From Parasponia andersonii (taxonomy: Eukaryota > Streptophyta > Magnoliopsida > Rosales > Cannabaceae), in assembly GCA_002914805.1 (NCBI GenBank), contig JXTB01000572.1, forward strand, positions 111,240 through 175,239: DNA of 64,000 bases, written 5' to 3'. The notes below the pieces were generated by a model. The model made no database searches, was not told the DNA's origin, and saw only the letters and a list, made by a program, of their open reading frames with translations. The translations under genes were made by a program, and so were the position numbers. Positions 13,043 to 23,239 of this stretch are shown here, one piece after another (position 1 is the first letter of the stretch; the number at the start of each line of letters is the position of its first letter).

Positions 13043-14180
13043 GTTATCTCCAACGTTAAATTTTAGTTTTCTTCTTTAAGGATCTGAATAACGTTTCTGT
13101 CTATTTTGAGTAGCTAGTATCCTTTTTTGAATCTTTTCTGCTGCCTCTTTTGTCTCTCTTATTAATTCTAGACCCAGAAATTTTCCCTCCCCCATCTCAT
13201 CCCAATGAATAGGAGATCTGTACTTTCTTTCGTACAATGCTTTGTATGGGGGCATTTCAATGGAAGCTTGGTAACTATTATTGTAAGCAAATTCTATAAG
13301 TCGTAGGTATTTGCTCCAAGATCCATGAAAATCCAACACACAAGCTCTGAGTATATCTTCAAGGGTCTATATAGTCCTCTCTGATTGCCCATCAATTTGG
13401 GGATGAAAAGCTATACTAAATGCCAATTTTGTACCCATTGCCTCTTGAACACTCCTCCAAAATTTTGAAGTAAATCTAGAATCTCTATCAGAAATGATAA
13501 CCTTTGGAACACCATGTAGTCTCATAATCTCCTGGACATATAACGAGGAAAACTAGTCCAAGTTATAGGTTATTCTAACTGGAAAGAAATGAGCTGATTT
13601 GGTATATCTATCCACAATAACCCAAATAGCATCATGTCCCTTAGTTGTCTTAGGAAGTCCAACAACAAGATCCATACCAATCTCTTCTCATTTCCATTGG
13701 GGAATGTTCAAAGGCTTTAATTTCCCATTAGGTGTTTGATGTTCAGCTTTGATTTGTTGGCACATGAGACATTGCTCTACAAACTCAACCATATTTTTCT
13801 TCATACCAGGCCACCAATAATACATCTTTAAGTCTCTATACATCTTTGTAGTACCAGGATGCATAGAGTAGGGAGTGGTATGAGCTTCCGTCAATTTTTC
13901 CTTCTTAACAATTCCACCAGGCACACACAATCTATTTCCATATCTGATTACACCATCACCAGAAATCTGTAAGGTTATCTCCTTTCCGGATTCTATCTTA
14001 CTATTTAAATTCATCATATAAGGATCCGTATTCTAGCCTTGTTTGATTTTCTCTAAAATTGTTAGTTGAAGAGTAAGAGCTACCAATCTTTCTGTTAAAC
14101 CTGTAGGCATAATCTCTAACTCTAACTTATGTAAATCCATTAAAAGATGTTTCATATCAACAAAGTTGGAGATGTTGCCT
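13040..14180 (-). pseudogene. Inverted integrase segment of element C
   Basis: Read on the minus strand from 14180 down, it gives the RNase H-integrase linker, the zinc-binding domain with 'HPGTTKMYRDLKMYYWWPG' and CLMCQQIK (about 13890-13760), then the DDE core with WEEIGMDLVVGLPKT (D), [12 protein letters not shown] (D) and DGQSE (E), and 'LIEFAYNNSYQASIEMPPYK' (about 13230-13290). It ends with YSDP, a stop, then RRKLKFNVGD at about 13050, next to the plus-strand scrap above. Stops are few (about 13548, 13366, 13080), so the segment is well preserved. The only odd feature is its orientation, opposite to every other part of element C. Confidence 0.88.
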
Positions 14181-14348
14181 ATAGACACTTTCACTAAGAA
14201 ATACTGATGGTAGTTGCTTTTGTTTAAAGGTTTTAGAAAGTTCAAAATTGCCCACCTTTTTATCAAAATAAAAGATATGGTAGAACAAAGAATAATACTT
14301 CATAGTTTGACTGTATATGATAATATGGTTAAACTAGAGGGTGTTACA
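14181..14348 (+). repeat. Remnant of the 3' LTR of element C
   Basis: The last ~168 bp of the C LTR, from 'tagacactttcac' to GTGTTACA, in direct orientation and matching 9688-9850. The first ~2.77 kb of this LTR and the polypurine tract are missing; the inverted integrase abuts it. The intact end and the CTTTT duplication show the loss came after insertion. Confidence 0.88.
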
Positions 14349-15028
14349 CTTTTACTTCCCCTCAACCTTATCAGTATCAGTACCGCCCTCAGGGTTTTAC
14401 TCAGAGTTTTCCGACTTCTCAGGCCTCAGGGAGTCAGGGTGGGCACGGATATGGCAGTAGTGGTCCTGGATCCAGCAGTAGCCGTCGAGGCTAAGGAAGA
14501 AGCAACAAGGGGAAAGGAAAGGTGACTGGCCAAGCCTATGCTTTTACTGGGGCAGACGACACTTAGGATCGTACTGGCCGAGATGTTATTGACGGTATGA
14601 TCCTTCTTTCACACTCTTGGGCACATGTTTTGTTTGATACTGGTGCATCTTATTCATTCATATCCTTATTATTTGCTCAACTGTTGGGGTTGGAATTTTT
14701 TAGATTTGGATTATGTATTGACGTTGGGTATACCTTTGGGAGGAGTAGCCGATGTGTCTAGTGTGTGTAAGTCTTGTCAGGTTGTGGTTCATGATAGGAA
14801 GCTTCTTGCTAATTTGGTTGTGTTGCCGATGGGACAGTATGACGTGATACTTAGTGTGGATTGATTGTCGAAGTATCGAGCTATTGTAGATTGTCATAAG
14901 AAGTGGGTGACTCTTTTTTCTGGTGATGGGTAACCTATTGTCTATCAGGCTGGGAAGAGTCCGTTGAAGCCTACTCCTGTTCTGAAAGTGTGCATGGGTG
15001 AAAGGAAGAAACTCAGTATTATGGGAGC
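14349..15028 (+). pseudogene. gag C-terminus and protease of element B
   Basis: B coding resumes after C with a Gln/Gly/Ser-rich Gag linker (PQPYQYQYRPQGFTQ near 14360, then GKGKVTGQAYAF), followed by the aspartic protease with VLFDTGASYSFIS (DTG at 14635). A frameshift near 14695 moves to the frame carrying 'LDLDYVLTLGIPLGG' and 'VVLPMGQYDVILSVD' (about 14697-14864). A stop replaces the Trp/Gly pair expected after the latter, and a second shift lies near 15030. The active-site triad DTG is kept, but the product cannot be made in one piece. Confidence 0.82.
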
Positions 15029-15919
15029 TTGTTTGCCATGGATGGCGAGGTGAGGATAGACGATCAAGACCTATGGATTCCAGTGGTGTGTGAGTATTTG
15101 GAGGTGTTTCTTGAAGACTTACTCGAGTTACCACCTGATAGGGAGATCGAGTTCTGCATTGAACTAGTTCCTGGAGCTCAGCCAGTTTCTATTCCAGCCT
15201 ATTACATGGCTCCAGCTGAGATGGAAGAATTGAGAGTCCAGTTGGATGACCTGCTTTCCAAGGGCTTTAGTCACAGTAGCACTTCTCCTTGGGGTGCTCC
15301 TGTTTTGTTTACGAAGAAAGCTGATGGTTCATTGAGACTTTGTGTGGACTATAGGAGGTTGAACTAGTTGAGAGTGAAGAACAAGTATCCTTTGCCAAGG
15401 ATAGATGAGTTGTTTGATCAACTTGGTGGTTCAAGATTCTTCTCCAAGATCGATTTGAGATCTGGTTATCATCAGTTGAAGACAAGGAAGGATGATATAA
15501 CTTATATAGCATTCAGAACTCGATATGGTCATTTTGAGTTCCTAGTGATGCTGTTTAGTTTGACGAATGCTCCCGCAGCATTTATGGATCTCATGAATCG
15601 GGTTTTTAGGCTGTTTTTGGACCGTTTTGTAGTTGTGTTCATCGATGAAATCCTGGTGTATTCCAAGACTCGAGAAGAGCATGCCGAACATCTGGGGATA
15701 GTACTCAAGACCTTGAGAGATCATCAGTTGTACGCCAAGAAATCGAAGTGTGACTTTTGGATGTCAGAAGTGAAGTTCTTGGGACACGTGATTTCTCATA
15801 GAGGTATTTCAGTCGATCCTGCTAAGATAGAAGCTATTCTAGAGTGGGAGAGACCGAGAAATGTGATAGAAGTACGGAGTTTCCTTGGTTTGGCAGGCTA
15901 CTACCGCCATTTTATGTAA
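15029..15919 (+). pseudogene. pol: Reverse transcriptase of element B (FIDE active site)
   Basis: Reverse transcriptase in one frame: LPPDREIEF, '[18 protein letters not shown]', '[10 protein letters not shown]', a TAG at 15365-15367 replacing Lys, then [16 protein letters not shown], '[15 protein letters not shown]', '[14 protein letters not shown]', and the active-site box FIDEILVYS at about 15638. The second catalytic aspartate of FIDD is Glu (gaa 15647-15649), which should abolish polymerase activity even without the stop. The connection continues through '[19 protein letters not shown]' and '[15 protein letters not shown]', ending at a stop. MPFG is changed to MLFS. Confidence 0.9.
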
Positions 15920-16430
15920 GATTTTTCGAGAATTGCTTTGCCTTTTAATGAAGTTGACCAGAAAGGATGTCAAGTTTGTTTGGGATCACGAAAGTGAAGA
16001 AGCTTTTGTTAGGTCGAAGCAGAGCTTGACCACCACACCAGTTCTTACTGTTCCTAACAGTGACGAGCCTTATGTCTTGATGCTGAATAGTCAGGTTGTG
16101 GCTTATGCTTCTCGTCAGTTGAAGCCGTATGAGTGGAACTATCTCACCCATAATCTGGAGCTTACAGCATTGATCTTTGCCTTGAAGATTTGGCGATATT
16201 ACTTGTATAGTGTGAAGTTCGGCATATTCTCCGATCATAAGAGTTTGAAGTACCTCTTTTCCCAGAAGGATCTAAACTTAAGACAACGAAGATGGGTTGA
16301 GTACAAGGAGGATTATGACTTCGACCTACAGTATCATCCTGGTAAGGCAAACGTTGTAGCTGATGCACTGAGTAGGAAGCCTTATGTTGCACTAGCTATA
16401 CTGATGTTTAAAGATTGGAGGAACTGAGTT
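15885..16430 (+). pseudogene. RNase H domain of element B
   Basis: A frameshift at about 15900 moves to this frame. It shows the post-RT linker ([18 protein letters not shown], about 15957) and RNase H with [34 protein letters not shown], '[19 protein letters not shown]' and '[16 protein letters not shown]'. The segment that normally carries the first catalytic Asp (DAS...GLGCVLMQ) is missing: PYVLMLNS joins directly to QVVAYAS, a clean internal loss of roughly a dozen residues near 16085. The remaining acidic residues are present. Confidence 0.85.
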
Positions 16431-17959
16431 GCAATTGGTGACTACAATTTGCAGTACTTCGAGAATGAAGGGGTTGCTTGCCTGAGCAATATTGTGATTT
16501 CACCATCACTTCTCCAGACTATTCAGCAGAGACAGTGGCAAGACAGGGAGTTAAGGACAATCTGGAATCGGCTTCAGAATGGTGAGCAGTTAGATGATTG
16601 GAGCACTAACAGGGAAGGGTTTTTGCTTTTCAGTGGGAAGTTGGCTGTAGCTAATGACACTAATCTTCGAGAAACCATTCTAATAGAGGCTTATAACTCA
16701 AAGTTCGCAGTACATCTGGGTAGTATTAAGATATACCGGGACTTGAAGCGATAGTATTGGTGGAAAGGGATGAAGAAGGATGTAGCTACCTTGTGGCTAA
16801 GCGTTTGACTTGTTAGCAAGTTAAGGCTAAACACCAGAGGCTAGCTAAATTACTTCAACCGTTGCCAATTCCGGAATGGAAGTGGGACAAGATCGTGATG
16901 GACTTCGAGACACGTTTGCCAAAGACCTTGAGGAAGAATGATGCAGTTCGGGTGGTAGTGAATCGGTTGACAAAGAGTGCTCACTTTATACCAATCCGGA
17001 TATACTACTCACTTATTAAGCCCAGTAGACTGTATATGAAGAACATCATATGCTTGCATGGTGTGCCTTCAAGCATAGTTTCCAACAGAGATCCAAGGTT
17101 TACTTCTTAGTTTTGGAGAGCCTTGCAGAAAGTGTTGGGTACGCAGTTAGATATCAGTATGGCTCACCATCCTGAGTCAGATGGTGAGTCTGAAAGGACC
17201 ATTCAGATTCTTGAGGACATGCTATGTTGTTGCATACTGGATTTTGGTGGGAACTAGGATGATCATCTTCCTTTGGTGGAATTTGCTTATAATAATAGTT
17301 ACCAGGCCAGTGTGGGTGTGGCTCCATATGAAGTGTTATATGAGAGGCCGTGTAGGTCACCTTTGTGTTGGGCAGAACCCGAAGAACGTGTTACTCTTGG
17401 ACTTAAGTTGATTGAAGAGACTACTGAGAAGATCAAGGATATCTAAGAGAGACTCAAAGAGGTTCAGAGTCGTTAGAAGAGTTATACTGACTCAAAGAGG
17501 CATGAGGTAAAGTTCGATACTGGTGATTCCATATTCTTGAAAGTGACTCTAAGGTGAGGTGTTACAAGATTTGGGGTTGAGGGTAAGCTTGCTCCAAGGT
17601 ATATTGCTCCTTTTGAGATCACTAAGAGAATTGGACCAATGGCGTATCGCTTGAATCTACCTGCACTATTGGGACACATGCATAATGTATCTCACGTGTC
17701 GATGATAAAGAAGTACACGCTGGACCCATCTCATGTTGTTTAGTACGTGCATATACTGATCCAAAAAGATGTGTCCTATGAAGAGCAGCCTGTTTGCTAG
17801 TTTGCTAGAGAGTTGAAGGTGCTTCGCAACAGAGAAATTCCACTTGTCTAGGTGTTTTGGGAACATCACAAAGAAGACGAGGCTACTTGGGAACTCGAGA
17901 TAGAGATATATGAGAAGTACCCTCATTTGTTTAACCTTCAGTCAGAAGTTGTACTGTGA
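16431..17959 (+). pseudogene. Integrase and chromodomain-like tail of element B
   Basis: Integrase relic. The zinc-binding half lies at 16449-16790 (HLGSIKIYRDLKR, stop, YWWKGMKKDV). After a frameshift near 16793 comes the core frame: 'PEWKWDKIVMDFETRLPKT' (D), NRDPRFTS (D), HPESDGESERT (E), VEFAYNNSYQASVGVAPYE, and the C-terminal EGKLAPRYIAPFEI (about 17580). The tail 'LRNREIPLV' ... 'EDEATWELE' ... YPHLF (about 17815-17935) matches the motif ending plant chromoviral integrases, which directs integration to chromatin. From 17111 on there are eight stops, six of them TAG. No clear polypurine tract remains before the 3' LTR. Confidence 0.87.
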
Positions 17960-20090
17960 TGTAAACCTTGACTTGTACTTTGAATTTGGACATTTTACCA
18001 ACTTTCCGGATATAATAATGGGGGGATTAATTTGCAAAAATTTTGTGCAGAATGACTAAATTACAAATTTTGGGAGACAGAATTGATAGAGATTTAAAAA
18101 TTGGGGTCTTATGTGTAATTTTTGAAAAATTGCACTGCCCCATAGAACAGAGCCACGTGCCTTGTTTCTTTTTCTCTCTCTCTCACTCTCGGGTCTTCTC
18201 TCGGCCGAAGGGGTAGGGCTGCCACAAGAGCCACCTTGGGCCATCGTTCGCCCCTCTAGCCCACCTGCGTCGACACGCCGTGCTACCAGGAAGCTTTGCC
18301 GACCGTCGCCAGCTGCTACTGAGGTTTGCTCATCGAAAAATGCCATTTACGGCCGTTCGAAGCTTTTCGTCGCCTGCGACGATTCCTGCCATCATTTGAC
18401 CTCAAACTAGGCTCGTTGGATTCGTCTCGTCGCAAGGATTGTCAAGGTATATATATCTTAATCTCATTATGTCCGAATCAAAAGTTGCTATTTTTGGATA
18501 TTTTGAGTTTAAGTTTGACTTTTTGATCCGGCCGTTGGATTGTGTTTTTATTGTCATTTTTGGATTGTACTTGGAAATGGGGAAGTTTGTTATATATGCC
18601 TATGTTTGGTGACCGGCACCGAAATCAAGATCGAACAGTCGAGATTTGCCTTGATTTACGTGCCACCAGCCCGATGTGGGCCCGGACCCGAATTGGACAA
18701 GTTATATGTCTATGCTAGCTATTTTGGGTGCAAAAAATTTAGTGAAGAGGTCCATTTGTGGAATTGAAGCTCCGGTGAGAAGTTAGTTTTTCGCAAGAGA
18801 ATAATCAAGGGCTTGGAATTGATTCCTGACCCTCCGGGCGATCATCAACGACACCTTGAGGATTCAACAATGTGGTATCGCTATTCGAGCAAGGTAGGGA
18901 CTCAATTACCCTTGTTTTATATCATTTTCGAAAAAAACTTATTTTCTGCAACATATGAGAACAAATGTGATTTTGGTTTTCTTGAACATCTGTGATAGGA
19001 ATTGATTGTATGATGTATACATATTGTATTGCTCTTGGATTTTTCTGAGTGCAGGTTATTTTGGGTATATTAAAAATAGGGTCATTATGCTGCCCATTTT
19101 TTTATAAAACCTAGTATGCTAATTTTATTGAAAAACTCGTGCCTGATTTTTTTCATACTTCAGTTCTTTATTGCACGTGTCATAGGATCATACATGAGCA
19201 CCGTGTTAGCATCGTGGGTTTACATTGTGGCGCTACGTGCCCCACCATCAGTGTAGAGTCCGTAAATCCGCGCGAGGTTTTATTACTTCTAATTACCTCT
19301 CCATTTGGCAGGCGTAGGCAATTCGGTTGCCCCTCCAGATTTGGTAGGCGACACATGGATGTCCCCTCTGGGTATGGGCTTAGGTGTCAGTCAGGCTGTT
19401 AGGCATACTTAGTGCCATCATGCTGGGTTTCCAGAGATGAGAGGATGAGAGCTCATGGGTATGGATTGATTTGTATCATGTGCATATGAATTGAATGGTT
19501 TTGATTACACTACTTTATATATAATGTTTGGATTATATATATAGATATGTATGTTTTGGACTAAACTAACCTTACAGAAATTCTCTATCACTAAAATATT
19601 TTCGACCGGGTAATTATTTTTCCTACTGGGTATTTTATGCTCACGCCCCTACCTTTTTCCTCAGGTGGTGTCCAGTGCGACCAGATTAAGAGGAGTAAGA
19701 GGTCATCTAGACTGTAGTTTGTTGTCTTGATAATGCTAGAAACTTGTTATCATGGTGTTTGGATTGTTTGGGTTTTGTATTAGCATTGAACTAAGATTAC
19801 TACTTTCTATTTTGTCTAAGAACTTATGTATTCTGGGACTTGAGTTTCGTTGTGGATGATGGTGATGCTTGGATTTATATTTGACTCCGCGTCTTTAAAT
19901 TATTATTCGGCCTATGTTTAATGGTGTATACGAACTGTGGGAGTGGTTCACAAGATGAAATTCTAATTATTTTATTTAAATGGACCTTTTTATAAAACTA
20001 GAACTTTTGACACTTTTCAAATAAATCAAGGAATTTCTCACCTTTGTGAAATTCCCCTTCTGCCACTGGCCCGAGTTTTGGGTTGTAACA
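17960..20090 (+). repeat. 3' LTR of element B
   Basis: Matches 3671-5848 and ends GTAACA at 20090. The first ~30 bp (TGTAAACC...) align only loosely with the 5' LTR start; clear homology begins at 'aatttggacatttt' (about 17982), so the left edge is approximate. Confidence 0.88.
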
Positions 20091-20095
20091 ATAAC

Positions 20096-21734
20096 TCTAG
20101 AACCTATGCATATAAAAATATTCCTTCCAAAGTTTGCCTATATTTGATCCGTGCATCTAAATATATATATATATATATATATAGTAATTTGAATAAATTA
20201 CAAGTGAAATACTAGACTTACTATAAGGCTTAATCCAAACTTAACCCAGCTTGACTTTTATGGCAAATGCTTCTTTTCTTTTTTTTTTTGTATATATGTA
20301 GTAGGTAAAACATGACACAAGAATATTGAGATAATAAAATTACCACAATTTAACTTGTATGAGAGGATGAAAACTTAGTTGTAATGTAAGAGATTAGAAC
20401 AAGGTATATATTATCAATTAAACAACTACCGAAAAGATTTGGGTCAATTTGTAATATTCCTTGTCTTTAATATAAATAGCACAACTCAATTTCACAAAGT
20501 CACTATTACATGTATACATGTATATATGTAGACTAAAAAAAAACTTCTAAGAATATACCTCACAAGTATTAGTCGTGAAGGATGGAATCTTAAGATATAG
20601 ATATCAATATCTTCCCTTTCTTTTGATTTTCAAGGAAACCAGATTAGTGGAAAACAATTATCTGCTGAATCTTTTCTTTACCTACTTGATAAGAAAATGA
20701 CAAAGAATGACTAGAGAAGATAAGAAATTTGTCGTCGGCTACAAGTACAAGTAATGAAGATATACCGCTCCAATATAAGTTTGCAGACTCAATAAGGTCG
20801 GCTCTATCTAAAGTTCTTTTTATTTTAAGTGTATAAATACATACCTAAATTCTTAAGAATAATAAAATAACAACATAGTACAGATAAATGACATAAAAAA
20901 AACTCTTGTACACCAAATCATATGCAAAACATGTGACTTCATATAATTTAAATAAACTAAATGGCTATCTAAGATTAAACATTAACAGTATAAAATAACA
21001 CTCTTAAATCGCATAATAAGTGAATCTAAATAAATATATACTTGAATTTAACCAATAAAATATTTTTATTCTCATTCAATTTAATGAACAAAACTTAGAT
21101 GAAATGATACGATTCTCTGACACTATATAAAATAAATAACATAATCCTAGCAAAATTAATACTCGTCCACTCGTACAAAGAGCATGTCTCAAGTATTTCG
21201 CTTCAAAATTACTTAACAAAGAAAAATTATAAGAATAACCAATATACTAAAATAAATTCTCAAAATTAAACGCCTATATATGCATTAATATAAAAAAAAA
21301 TTATGAAATCATGTTATTATTAGCTCTTTAATTATGTGAGGAACTAGGTGCTATTTGGAAATTTGAGATATCACACTATCGTTTAAACTTCGGTAAAGAT
21401 TTTTAATTTTATATTACGTAAAGTTAATCATAAATGATAAGCTTCTATAGTTTTATCCCGAGAAGTCTAATTTAAAAAATAATTTTTATGTAATCTCATA
21501 AGGATAATCATATGTAGAAATTCAACTAATATATTTACAATAGAAACCGTAGGTCTTAATCTATTAAGCATTATCCCACTTAATCTATTTAATTAATTAT
21601 GAGATTTATTATGATTTACCAAGTTTTCTAAATTAGATTAGATACTTCAAATCGTAATATACATGATATCATGATAATATCTAGTGGCACTCGATATTCT
21701 AAATCACTTATTATGATAAATACAAATTTTCATG
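20096..21734. other. AT-rich spacer without recognised features
   Basis: No coding frame of note, no LTR ends and no homology to the other repeats here. It holds a TA microsatellite (20160-20183), long A/T runs and a short palindromic 'catgtatacatgtatatatg' near 20512. It is the segment between B and D, possibly older degraded repeat. Confidence 0.5.
20160..20183. repeat. (TA)n microsatellite
   Basis: About twelve uninterrupted TA units. Confidence 0.95.
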
Positions 21735-23220
21735 TGATGAGTTATTTGAGTGATTAATTCACTCATAAATCAATTATTATTCAACTCAAATAATTGTAAG
21801 TTCTCAAGTATTTTTACCAGTTTAATGTATTTTTACTTTATTTTTGTAGTTTCTACGAATAAATGAGAATCAAGAAATATTAGTAACGAATATAGACATT
21901 TCAACTATTTAGGATAAAAGTTGAGTCCGATATAAATGTAACGCAATGAAAATCAGGGAAAATGGAGCTAAAACAAAGAAACAATGCCTCGGGGAAAAAA
22001 AGCTATCATGCCAAGTTCCAAAGCCGAGAGCACCATGACACTATAATAGTAGTACCATAGGGCTCCCTGGAAATTGAGTTCTGGAGGCTAGAGCACTGTG
22101 GCACTACATAGCATCCAAAAGCATGATTTTAGCAATTTTTTAGAGTCAATCTGGACCATTGATGCTGTCTGATCGAATGATTGATATTCCATCCGGTCCA
22201 GGTCACCTTGGACCTTCTTCAATACAAACTTAAGCCTCCATTTCAAGTGTAGAGAGTTAGGGGAGAAAGCACAATAAGGAGAGCTCAAAATTTCAAGAGA
22301 GGAAGGAGCTTGGAGCAAAAATCTTGGAGAGGATACTTGAGAGAGTGGCTTGAAGAGGTTGAAGCTTGAAGTTCTACCTCCATAAAAGAGTTTTTCTTAT
22401 CCTCTCTCTCACCCTAATCTTATTTGAATTTTTGTATTGTACTCAATTTATGAACATTTTTGGATATATGAAATTCTTGTTGAGATTAGTGTTGGATTCT
22501 TCTATGTTGTATTAATTGTTATATGCTTGGGAATGATGTAGCTTATAGTTTGATTTTATGCTTGATTTCCAATATGTTCTTTGATGTTGTTCTTGAATTT
22601 ATTTATGCTACTCTATGTTTAATGTTTCTCAACTAATTATCTATTAATTAGATGATTTGGTTTCTAAAATTTAGCACTTGAGAAAGGAAATTTTAGAAAC
22701 AACCATAGGATGGTATAACCTAAGATTTTGTAGAGTTTGAGAAAACTTATAATTTCTTTGAAGCCATAATCAAAGAACAATTGAACATAATGAATTCTTA
22801 ACTTTTATGTTTGAAAAAGAGATATTGGAACTTGGATTTTGGAATGATTTCACTCGGTACTCGAGAGAGAGAGTAGAAATACTTTTGGGTTCTTGGCTTA
22901 TAAATAGGACTAATTGATTAGAATGCAATTGGTGGCCAAAAGACATAGTTAATAGTTAGGTGAATTCAATCCCCTAGTACATTTGTGAATAGAAGTCTCC
23001 ATATTTTATTTTTTGTATTTATAATTATTTTTATACTTATTTAATTATAAATTCATTTAATTTGGTTGCCTAGCTAAAGTTAGGTTATGATAATTCTAGT
23101 CCTTAGTGACAATTTAACACCCAATTCCTTATGGGATCGACAACTCTCTTTTCACTTTATTACTTGTATACGACATGTGCACTTGTTGTTATTTTACGTG
23201 TATGCATTTTAGATGTAACA
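21735..23220 (+). repeat. 5' LTR of element D
   Basis: Its first ~375 bp are repeated at 25887-26232. It ends 'gatgtaaca', just before the primer-binding site. The shared blocks 'aaaatggagctaaaacaaag' (21960 and 26112) and 'tattattcaactcaaataat' fix the alignment. Confidence 0.85.
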
Positions 23221-23226
23221 AATTTT

Positions 23227-23239
23227 TGGTGCCATTACC
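23227..23239 (+). other. Primer-binding site of element D (tRNA other than Met)
   Basis: TGGTGCCATTACC, differing by C-to-T/G-to-A type changes from the Tat/Athila-type TGGCGCCGTTGCC. Its different primer sets D apart from B, C and H. Confidence 0.75.

Larger units (their letters stand above)
6918..14348 (+). mobile_element. Element C: gypsy element nested in B gag
   Basis: The element starts TGTGGTGCCC, ends GTGTTACA, and is flanked by a perfect 5-bp duplication CTTTT (6913-6917 and 14349-14353). B gag reads on from one side to the other. It contains a 2.93-kb 5' LTR, a tRNA-Met primer-binding site, gag with a CCHC knuckle, protease, reverse transcriptase and RNase H on the plus strand, then an inverted integrase segment and only the last ~168 bp of the 3' LTR. 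Those 168 bp are closer to the 5' LTR (about 6-7 differences in the last 137 bp by eye) than the B LTRs are to each other, so C is younger than B. A second copy of the family is C2 (34388-50313). Confidence 0.92.
3671..20090 (+). mobile_element. Element B: Ty3/gypsy chromovirus-like retrotransposon
   Basis: A full-span LTR retrotransposon of 16.4 kb, about 9.0 kb once nested element C is removed. It has two LTRs of about 2.1-2.2 kb, a primer-binding site complementary to initiator tRNA-Met, gag with a zinc-knuckle remnant, and a pol in the order protease, reverse transcriptase, RNase H, integrase, which is the Ty3/gypsy order. A chromodomain-like tail ends pol. The flanks ACAAC (3666-3670) and ATAAC (20091-20095) form a 5-bp target duplication with one C/T change. 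All reading frames are broken. Over a short stretch compared by eye the LTRs differ at about one base in ten, implying an old insertion. Confidence 0.93.

Noticed and set aside
14700-15134. 144-codon minus-strand frame opposite B protease
   Set aside because: Mirror of the plus-strand pol frame, with no motif of its own.
11003-17959. Integrated pararetrovirus (caulimovirid) as an alternative for the pol regions
   Set aside because: Paired LTRs, target duplications, integrase with DDE motifs and a chromodomain-like tail indicate Ty3/gypsy retrotransposons; no movement-protein motif was seen.
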